Of a stretch of DNA of 8,456 nt, positions 1 through 5,535 are shown in pieces; within the stretch, counting starts at the first letter, position 1; every line of letters starts with the position of its first letter. The position numbers were made by a program, and so were the translations under genes. Under the pieces are notes generated by a model. The model saw nothing but the letters and a program-made list of their open reading frames with translations, ran no database searches and was not told where the DNA came from. The stretch is from Chitinophagaceae bacterium (lineage in GTDB: Bacteria > Bacteroidota > Bacteroidia > Chitinophagales > Chitinophagaceae), in contig CANHEC010000065.1 in the NCBI GenBank assembly GCA_947459455.1, forward strand, positions 1 through 8,456. Direction: 5' to 3'.

Positions 1-514
1 GCTTCATGCCCAGCATTTCGCCGGCCATAGCCGTGCACATGGCTATTTCATTTTTATCAGAAGGTATAGGCGCCGCATTCGAGATATAAGAAACGGTAGT
101 GGGCGCTCCCCCATCGACGACCATGTAGCCGGTGGGCATTATTTCCAGGCCGCTCTGCTTTACCACCGGGGCGCTGATCACGTGCTGACCAATAAGCAGC
201 TCCGGGTTGCGGCCGCTGATAAGGCTGAGATACAGCAATGCATCGGCATAGCGGCTGACCTGGCTGGGGCTGCCAGGAAATAGAATGACCGGAATATTGC
301 TTTGCGCTTTAATGTGCTGTACACAATCATCAAGGTGATTGCTGATAACCAGACTGCCGCCAAGAAAAAAGTAATCTACGGCCGCATCACTGGCTAGCCG
401 CACCAGTTCATCCAGTGCTGGCTTGGTCACCTTGTCCGGGTCGATCAGAACGGCAAAACTCTTCTTGCGGGCAGCCTTCCTTTCTACAAATATGTCGTAC
501 AGCTTGTGCTTCAT
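1..514 (-). CDS. Geranylgeranylglyceryl/heptaprenylglyceryl phosphate synthase, C-terminus cut off by the window edge
   Basis: Translating the minus strand from ATG at 514-512 gives 171 residues and runs off the left edge still open. The family (PcrB/GGGP synthase, a TIM-barrel enzyme) transfers a polyprenyl group from polyprenyl diphosphate to glycerol-1-phosphate, making an ether-lipid precursor at the membrane face. Seen in the sequence: VLIDPDK at about 22-28, the LGGS phosphate-loop segment at 51-54, VILFPGSPSQVS at 76-87, the family signature SGRNPELLIGQHV at 100-112, and PTGYMVVDGG at 127-136 followed by PIPSDKNEIA. Family members are about 240-250 residues, so roughly the last 70-80 residues, including the final glycine-rich phosphate loop, lie outside the window. 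The start is fixed by the usual short N-terminus before the IDPDK strand; there is no Shine-Dalgarno, as expected in Bacteroidota. It is divergent from the next gene. Whether the prenyl donor is C20 or C35 cannot be told from this sequence. Confidence 0.93.
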   Translation of the reverse strand, partial: MKHKLYDIFVERKAARKKSFAVLIDPDKVTKPALDELVRLASDAAVDYFFLGGSLVISNHLDDCVQHIKAQSNIPVILFPGSPSQVSRYADALLYLSLISGRNPELLIGQHVISAPVVKQSGLEIMPTGYMVVDGGAPTTVSYISNAAPIPSDKNEIAMCTAMAGEMLGMK

Positions 515-776
515 GCCGGTGTACGACAAAAATGCAATAAAAAATCGTGCTGCCTAGCCCCTGTATCCATTTTTCTTTCGGGTTCAGCGGGATAATTCAC
601 TGATGTTCAACCGCTCCGACTGCACGCTGTGGTGTTGCTTACTGACAGGAGCTAGCCGAAAGAAGCAGCGCTGGTGCCAACGGGGTTTATCCACCAAAAA
701 GGCGGTTTTTCCCAAGCTTTTGCCAAAAGCACGCAAACAGGCCGAATTGGCGTTTTATTTGACTACCGTAACCCGT
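515..776. promoter_or_regulatory. Divergent intergenic region between the GGGP synthase gene and the secreted-protein gene
   Basis: This 262-base gap must hold the promoters of both divergent genes. On the minus strand, CATTTTTG at 534-527 matches the Bacteroidota -7 box TAnnTTTG at all but the first base, 12 bases before the ATG at 514. On the plus strand, TTTATTTG at 754-761 matches at all but the second base, 15 bases before the ATG at 777. I found no convincing TTTG -33 box for either, so both are candidates only. The gap also holds a perfect short inverted repeat, GCTTTT-GCC-AAAAGC (716-730). An open frame from ATG 603 runs through the right half into the downstream gene, but its translation is basic, cysteine-containing and precedes a clear signal peptide, so I treat it as non-coding. 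Confidence 0.4.
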
Positions 777-1707
777 ATGCCTTTCAACCGACTCGTACTA
801 ACCGCCGCCCTGCTACTGCCCCTGCTGGTAGCGGGCCAATACCACTTTACCGGTGCCTGGTACGGCCGTGCCGAAGCAAAAACCGGCCTTACGTACAACA
901 GCTACCTGTGCGAACTGGTGATTTTGAAAAAAGGCAACAAAATATCCGGAAAACTGAACTACTACTTTGGCGCCGACAGCTATTCGGCCCCCATCAGCGG
1001 CACCTTTTGGCCCCAAACGGGCACTATTGAATTGCTGCCTTTTAAGCTTATCAGCTTTTTTGCCCGCGACAGCAACGCCCCCGATTGCCTGATGGATGGA
1101 TCGCTGACGCTATATACCGACAATGAAGACAGCACCCTGTATGGCCAGCTAAACCCAGTGAATGAATACCGCTACGGCTGCCCCATAATGACCGTTCGGC
1201 TGCAAAAAGAGCGAAACCTGCCTGCGGGAGCCCGCCTATTGGCGGGCGCCCCCCTGCCCGCGGGGAGCCAGCAAGCCGACAAACGCACCCAACTGCCGCA
1301 GGCCTCCGAAGCCAAAGCCCAGCCCCTGCGCATGCCAGCCGACATAAGCGCCTTGCAGCAGCGCAGTTTTGTACCCGGGCCCTTAATAGAAGTGGATAGC
1401 GACAGTGTAGAACTGCACCTGTACGATAACGGCAAGGTGGACGGCGATACCGTGTCCGTTTTCTTCAATCGGCAGCCACTGGCCAGCCGGCTGGCGCTGG
1501 GTGCTACCCCGGTAGTACTGCGCCTGGTGCTGCAGCCCGGCGAAAATGAAGTAGCCATGTTTGCCGAAAATTTGGGCGAAATACCCCCCCAATACAGCCC
1601 TTTGTCTGCTATACGCAGCGGGCCAGCGGTTCGATATCAACCTCACCAGCAACATGGCCAGCAATGGTACCATCAGGGTACGGCGGCGCCAGCCAGCAGG
1701 CCGGTAG
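777..1707 (+). CDS. Secreted hypothetical protein with an apparent +1 frameshift near its 3' end
   Basis: No function recognised. I chose ATG 777 because it starts a signal peptide (MPFNRL, a Leu/Ala-rich core to about residue 19, then GQYHFTG). The first half, residues about 22-143, is beta-rich with aromatic residues, GAWYG near 26-30 and cysteines at 45, 104 and 135. A Pro/Ala/Gln-rich linker (about 145-200) joins it to a C-terminal beta-domain with VDSDSVELHLYDNGKVDGD (206-224) and FAENLGEIPP (262-271), a pattern I recall from uncharacterised Bacteroidota secreted proteins. The frame breaks at the C7 run 1584-1590. Removing one C gives NTALCLLYAAGQRFDINL and IRVRRRQPAGR, ending at TAG 1705-1707, for 309 residues. 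As printed, the frame instead runs into dxs. So this is either an intact gene with a sequencing error or a frameshifted allele. Dxs lies 128 bp downstream on the same strand and may share its transcript. Confidence 0.75.
1584..1590 (+). other. C7 homopolymer causing a reading-frame shift
   Basis: The run reads ATA followed by seven C, then AATACAGCC. With six C the codons are Ile-Pro-Pro-Asn-Thr-Ala, continuing a beta-domain to a stop at 1705-1707. With seven C they are Ile-Pro-Pro-Gln-Tyr-Ser and the frame becomes rich in His, Gln, Ser and Arg and then runs open into dxs. The extra base is what creates the 1058-residue open frame at 603-3779. A homopolymer of this kind is a common site of sequencing indels and of real slippage mutations; the sequence alone does not decide which. 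Confidence 0.8.
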
Positions 1708-1812
1708 CCCAGGGGCTGGTGATAATTGTCATCAGCTTGTTCAGGGTTCTAAACTTTATTTGGCTGTGGCTGTTTCACAAACCGACCGCCACTACCAGCC
1801 GGCCGGAACACC

Positions 1813-1820
1813 TATTTTTG
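1813..1820 (+). promoter_or_regulatory. Candidate -7 promoter box for dxs
   Basis: TATTTTTG matches the Bacteroidota -7 consensus TAnnTTTG at every fixed base and lies 15 bases before the dxs ATG at 1836. No clear TTTG -33 element sits at the usual 17-20 base spacing, and the implied leader would be very short. A second near match, TTTATTTG at 1755-1762, would leave a longer leader. The 128-base gap 1708-1835 holds nothing else that I can see. Confidence 0.35.
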
Positions 1821-1835
1821 CCCCTTGTACTACCT

Positions 1836-3779
1836 ATGAGCATAGACATTACCCCCGGAGCACTGCTGAAAAAGATTGACAGCCCTGCCGATCTGAAAAA
1901 GCTGAGCCGCGAACAACTGCACCAGATGTGCACCGAACTGCGCCAATACATCATTGACGTAGTGAGTGTACACGGCGGCCACTTTGGCGCCAGCCTGGGC
2001 GTGGTAGAGCTAAGTGTTGCGCTGCACTACGTGTATAATACGCCGTACGACCAGCTGGTATGGGATGTGGGCCACCAGGCCTACGGTCATAAAATACTTA
2101 CGGGTCGCCGCGATATTTTTCCCAGCAACCGCAAGTACAAAGGCCTCAGCGGCTTTCCGAAACGCAGCGAAAGCGAGTATGATACTTTTGGTGTGGGCCA
2201 CTCTTCTACCTCTATTTCGGCTGCCTTGGGCATGGCTATGGCTGCCAAATACAAGGGCGAAGACCGCAAAAGCGTGGCGGTAATAGGCGACGGCGCCATG
2301 ACAGCCGGTATGGCCTTTGAGGCCATGAACCACGCCGGCGTAGCCGATGCCGATGTGCTCATCATCCTGAACGATAACTGCATGAGCATTGACCCCAACG
2401 TAGGGGCGCTGAAAGAGTACCTGACCGATATTAGCCTGAGCCCTACTTACAATAAGCTGAAGGATGATGTATGGAAGGCGCTGGACAAACTGCCGGTGGG
2501 CAAAAACTTTACCAAAAGCATGGCCCACAAGCTGGCCGATGGGCTGAAGGGCGCCATCAGCAGCAGTGCCAACCTGTTTGAGGCGCTGAAGCTGCGCTAT
2601 TTTGGCCCAATAGATGGCCACAACATAGCCAAGCTGGTAGATACCCTGGAAGACCTGAAGAAAATTCCGGGGCCCAAAATTCTGCACATTGTAACCGTAA
2701 AAGGGAAAGGATACGCCCTGGCCGAAAAAGACCAGACCAAGTGGCATGCGCCCGGCCTGTTTGATAAAGTGACCGGCGAAATCGTAAAGAAGAAGTTTGA
2801 AACGCCGCAGCCACCCAAGTACCAGGATGTATTTGGCCAAACCATGATAGAACTGGCAGAACTGAACCCGAAAGTATGGGGCGTAACGCCGGCCATGCCC
2901 AGCGGTTCGTCGCTCAAGTTCATGATGGAAAAAATGCCTGATCGTGCCATCGATGTCGGCATTTGCGAGCAGCACGCCGCCACCGTAAGTGCTGGCCTGG
3001 CTACACAAGGCATGCGGGTGTTTTGCAACATCTACAGCAGCTTCATGCAGCGGGCATACGACCAGGTGGTACACGATATTGCCATCCAAAAACTACCTGT
3101 CACCCTTTGCCTGGACCGGGCCGGCCTGGTGGGCGAAGATGGCCCCACGCACCACGGCGCCTACGATATTCCGTATTTCCGTTGCATTCCCAACATGATT
3201 ATCAGTGCGCCGATGAACGAGCAGGAACTGCGCAACCTGATGTACACCTCGCAGCTGGACAGCACCGAGCTGCCTTTTGTCATCCGCTACCCGCGTGGCG
3301 AAGGCGTGATGCCCGAATGGCGCACTCCGCTGGAAGCCATCGAAATAGGAAAAGGACGCAAACTGCGTGATGGAGAGGATGTTGCTATCCTGAGCTTTGG
3401 CCACCCCGGCAATTTTGCCAAAAGCGCCATTGTAGAATTGCAGCAGTACGGCATCAACCCCGGCCACTACGACATGCGGTTTGTAAAGCCGCTGGACGAA
3501 GCGCTGCTGCACGAAGTGTTTGGCCGCTACTCCAAAATTGTAACCATCGAAGACGGCACCATCGTAGGTGGTTTTGGCAGTGCTATTCTTGAATTTATGG
3601 CACAGCACGGCTACCACGCACAGGTAAAAATGCTGGGCATACCCGACCGCATAGTAGAGCATGGCAGCCCCAAAGAACTGCACGCCGAATGCGGCTACGA
3701 TGCCAATGCCATTGTAACAACAGTTAGAAGCATGATGCAGGACGTGGTACAAGTAGCTACCGCATCGCTGCTGCAATAA
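1836..3779 (+). CDS. dxs: 1-deoxy-D-xylulose-5-phosphate synthase
   Basis: This cytoplasmic thiamine-diphosphate enzyme condenses pyruvate with glyceraldehyde-3-phosphate to give DXP, the entry step of the MEP pathway to IPP and DMAPP. From ATG 1836 (MSIDITPGALL) it is 647 residues, close to the usual 620-640. Visible motifs are WDVGHQAY with His80; GDG 151-153 and Asn181, the ThDP/Mg site GDG-X27-N; FGPIDGHN; and KGKGYALAE before the pyrimidine-binding domain. Next come GICEQHAAT with catalytic Glu378, MQRAYDQ with Arg406, DRAGLVGEDGPTHH with Asp435 and His439, and the transketolase C-terminal domain around IEDGTIVGGFG. These correspond to E. coli Glu370, Arg398, Asp427 and His431, so the enzyme should be active. 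The open frame extends in phase back to ATG 603, but residues before 1836 belong to the frameshifted upstream gene and a non-coding gap. No Shine-Dalgarno precedes ATG 1836. A terminator hairpin follows. Confidence 0.97.
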   Translation: MSIDITPGALLKKIDSPADLKKLSREQLHQMCTELRQYIIDVVSVHGGHFGASLGVVELSVALHYVYNTPYDQLVWDVGHQAYGHKILTGRRDIFPSNRKYKGLSGFPKRSESEYDTFGVGHSSTSISAALGMAMAAKYKGEDRKSVAVIGDGAMTAGMAFEAMNHAGVADADVLIILNDNCMSIDPNVGALKEYLTDISLSPTYNKLKDDVWKALDKLPVGKNFTKSMAHKLADGLKGAISSSANLFEALKLRYFGPIDGHNIAKLVDTLEDLKKIPGPKILHIVTVKGKGYALAEKDQTKWHAPGLFDKVTGEIVKKKFETPQPPKYQDVFGQTMIELAELNPKVWGVTPAMPSGSSLKFMMEKMPDRAIDVGICEQHAATVSAGLATQGMRVFCNIYSSFMQRAYDQVVHDIAIQKLPVTLCLDRAGLVGEDGPTHHGAYDIPYFRCIPNMIISAPMNEQELRNLMYTSQLDSTELPFVIRYPRGEGVMPEWRTPLEAIEIGKGRKLRDGEDVAILSFGHPGNFAKSAIVELQQYGINPGHYDMRFVKPLDEALLHEVFGRYSKIVTIEDGTIVGGFGSAILEFMAQHGYHAQVKMLGIPDRIVEHGSPKELHAECGYDANAIVTTVRSMMQDVVQVATASLLQ

Positions 3780-3806
3780 GGTATATACAAGCCTAACCGG
3801 CCATTG

Positions 3807-3845
3807 ATGCCACTGTGGGTTCGCCTGCAGTGGCATTTGCTTTTG
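3807..3845 (+). terminator. Intrinsic terminator after dxs (UUCG-loop hairpin)
   Basis: ATGCCACTG (3807-3815) is perfectly complementary to CAGTGGCAT (3828-3836). The bases between continue the stem with two G-T and two G-C pairs and close on a TTCG tetraloop at 3820-3823, giving a 13-bp stem. The strand continues TTTGCTTTTG, a T-rich but interrupted tail. It lies 27 bases after the dxs stop and before the next gene's ATG at 3948, so it likely ends the dxs transcript. The imperfect T run means it could act partly as an RNA-stabilising 3' hairpin. Confidence 0.7.
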
Positions 3846-3947
3846 CGTTGCAGATTGTAGTACCAGCATGTGGTTTAACCAAACAATAGCAGCATCAGCC
3901 ATACCACTGCAAAAGGCGCAATCGTTTTATGGCCAAATACCCGGTTT

Positions 3948-4487
3948 ATGCCTCATCGCCTTCTTGCCTGCTGGTTACTCCTTCTTTTTGTCTCTATCGC
4001 CGGTTCGGCACAGCATTACATCACAGCGGCGGGGCTGCGGGTAGGCAGTGGCGTGGGGCTAACAGTACAACAGCGCATCGTGGGCAGCTTTACAGTAGAG
4101 GGGATGGTGCAGCAAAGCTTTGGCAGCCGCCAAACGGTAGCTACCGCCTTGTTTCAAAAGCACCAGCGGCTGGCCGGCAAAGCCTTTAATCTGTACATCG
4201 GGGCCGGGCCCCACCTCGGTGTTTGGAAAACCAACCAAAAGGACGAAAGTGGTGAGCGTATCACTGAACGCTTTGCCGGTATCTCCGGCATTGCCGGCAT
4301 TGAGCTGACACTGGGCCGAACCCTGCTATCGGCCGATTTTAAGCCTATGCTAAGCAAAGGCGGGCCCGCCACGTTTGATGCACAAACCGGCATTTCGGTC
4401 CGATACGTCCTGTTTAAAGAACTGCGCAAAAAGCAAGCACCGAAGCAGGCCAAAGAAAAGAGGAACAGGCGAAAGCTGTTTGGATAA
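3948..4487 (+). CDS. Small secreted protein, probably outer-membrane beta-barrel-like, function unknown
   Basis: 179 residues. It begins with a signal peptide: MPHRLLA, a Leu/Phe/Val core, and SIAGSA-Q around residue 21. No lipobox cysteine is present at the cleavage site. The mature part alternates polar and hydrophobic residues with many glycines (GLRVGSGVGLTVQQRIVGSF, YIGAGPHLGVW, GISGIAGIELTLGR, TGISVRYVLF), as in small Bacteroidota outer-membrane beta-barrel proteins, but I recognise no specific family member. The last 23 residues form a strongly basic tail rich in Lys, Arg and Gln after the final predicted strand, which is unusual because barrel proteins often end on an aromatic residue. 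The start is the only ATG giving a signal peptide. The dxs terminator separates it from dxs, and the next gene begins 37 bases after its stop on the same strand, so those two are probably cotranscribed. Confidence 0.72.
   Translation: MPHRLLACWLLLLFVSIAGSAQHYITAAGLRVGSGVGLTVQQRIVGSFTVEGMVQQSFGSRQTVATALFQKHQRLAGKAFNLYIGAGPHLGVWKTNQKDESGERITERFAGISGIAGIELTLGRTLLSADFKPMLSKGGPATFDAQTGISVRYVLFKELRKKQAPKQAKEKRNRRKLFG
4276..4302 (+). repeat. Three tandem 9-bp units inside the beta-barrel-like gene
   Basis: CCGGTATCT is followed by two identical copies of CCGGCATTG. The repeat is a multiple of three and encodes Gly-Ile pairs in GISGIAGIE, so copy number changes would keep the frame. It may be an in-frame slippage product or simply codon repetition in a glycine-rich strand. 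Confidence 0.5.
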
Positions 4488-4514
4488 CTGCAACTGGCGG
4501 CTATTTGGATAACT
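4475..4514 (+). repeat. Short direct repeat spanning the 3' end of the beta-barrel-like gene
   Basis: The segments at 4475-4489 and 4500-4514 are identical at 14 of 15 positions (GCTGTTTGGATAACT and GCTATTTGGATAACT), 25 bases apart start to start. The first copy contains the gene's TAA stop (4485-4487); the second lies in the 37-base gap before the YdjM-type gene. It looks like a small local duplication of the gene end. No function is evident. Confidence 0.6.
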
Positions 4515-4524
4515 TGCCGCTACA

Positions 4525-5535
4525 ATGGACTCGCTAACGCATATAGCAGTAGGCGCCTGCCTGGGCGAAGCAATAGCCGGCAAACAACTGGGCCGCCGGG
4601 CCATGCTATGGGGCGCACTGGCACATAGCCTGCCCGATGTAGACTTTATAGCTGGCTTTTGGATGGATACAGCAGAAGAAATGCTGGCGCATCGTGGCTT
4701 TACGCACTCCTTCTTTTTTGTGCTCGTGTTCAGTCCGCTACTGGCCCTGCTGGGGCAAAAGCTACCGGGACCCAAAATTTCATTCTGGCGGTGGACTGCA
4801 TTGTGGGCAGCGGGCATGCTGCTACACCTGGCCATGGACGTGTGCAACAACTACGGCACGGGCTTGCTCGAACCATTTTCGCACCAGCGCTTTTCACTTC
4901 ATCTATTGTACGTAGCCGATCCGCTGTTCAGCTTTGCGCCTGCTGTAGCCGCCCTGCTGCTACTCAAAAAAAGCTTACCGCCTGTGAGGCGCCGCCTTTG
5001 GATGGCAGCCTTTGCGTGGTGCGCTATCTACTGCGGCATAGCAGCTTTCAACAAGCAAAGCGTATCCAACACATTACGCCAAAGCTTGCAGCAGCAAGGC
5101 TTTTCGCAACAGCGAATGTTCATTACGCCGTCGCCGCTCAATACACTGCTGTGGTATGCAGTGGCTGGCAATGACAGTGGCTACCATGTCGCTTTTCACT
5201 CGGTACTCGATACCGATAGCAGCAAAATAGCATGGCAATATTTTCCATCAAACCGCCATTGGCTGGATACCATTGCCGACCACGAAGACCTGCAGCACCT
5301 GATTCGCTTCAGCCAGGAGTTTTATACCGTAGAAAAATGGGGCGACAGCCTGGTGTTTAACGACCTGCGCTTTGGCCAAATGCTGGGCTGGCAACAACCG
5401 AGAGGACGGTTTGTATTTCACTACTACCTGCAACACCCCACCGAAAACGATGTGATTGTGCAGCGGGGCCGCTTCAAAGGTTGGAATAAATCAGTAGCGC
5501 TGGCCTTGCTAAGGCGCATGGTTGGTCAGCGCTGA
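4525..5535 (+). CDS. YdjM-type membrane-bound metal-dependent hydrolase
   Basis: 336 residues matching the YdjM / DUF457 family of inner-membrane proteins annotated as metal-dependent hydrolases; the substrate is not established. Likely metal ligands are visible in family positions: His6 in MDSLTHIAVG, HSLPDVD at 34-40, HRGFTHS at 57-63 and HLAMDVCNNYGTG at 101-113, followed by LEPFSHQRFSLHLLYVADPLF. Hydrophobic segments at about 64-80, 90-105, 133-147 and 158-175 are probable membrane helices. The C-terminal half after about 180 is soluble-looking with many aromatic residues and no motif I recognise. The start is fixed because the family begins with the MDSLTH motif. It is probably cotranscribed with the preceding gene. 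Its last 10 bases overlap the 3' end of the convergent PLD gene, leaving no room for a dedicated terminator. Assignment to the family is secure; biochemical role is inferred. Confidence 0.88.
   Translation: MDSLTHIAVGACLGEAIAGKQLGRRAMLWGALAHSLPDVDFIAGFWMDTAEEMLAHRGFTHSFFFVLVFSPLLALLGQKLPGPKISFWRWTALWAAGMLLHLAMDVCNNYGTGLLEPFSHQRFSLHLLYVADPLFSFAPAVAALLLLKKSLPPVRRRLWMAAFAWCAIYCGIAAFNKQSVSNTLRQSLQQQGFSQQRMFITPSPLNTLLWYAVAGNDSGYHVAFHSVLDTDSSKIAWQYFPSNRHWLDTIADHEDLQHLIRFSQEFYTVEKWGDSLVFNDLRFGQMLGWQQPRGRFVFHYYLQHPTENDVIVQRGRFKGWNKSVALALLRRMVGQR

Noticed and set aside
691..710. CCACC-A5-GGCGG-T5 as a terminator
   Set aside because: The stem has only five positions with a mismatch, and no plus-strand gene ends upstream of it.
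603..776. N-terminal extension of the open frame before ATG 777
   Set aside because: Its 58 codons are basic with several cysteines and precede a clear signal peptide at 777. It looks like chance open frame in the divergent intergenic region.
1720..1790. Membrane helix linking the secreted domain to DXS
   Set aside because: The hydrophobic stretch arises from translating AT-richer DNA beyond the restored stop codon at 1705-1707, so it is not a real protein segment.
2010..3089. Long minus-strand open frame (359 codons) opposite dxs
   Set aside because: It is antisense to strongly conserved DXS sequence; its translation has no recognisable motif and reflects the codon bias of dxs.
3093..3902. 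Minus-strand open frame of 269 codons over the dxs end and the following gap
   Set aside because: It overlaps conserved DXS C-terminal coding sequence and the terminator hairpin and has no recognisable protein feature.
4496..4520. GCGGC and GCCGC arms in the gap before the YdjM-type gene as a hairpin
   Set aside because: Only five pairs with a long loop and no T run; better explained as background around the direct repeat.
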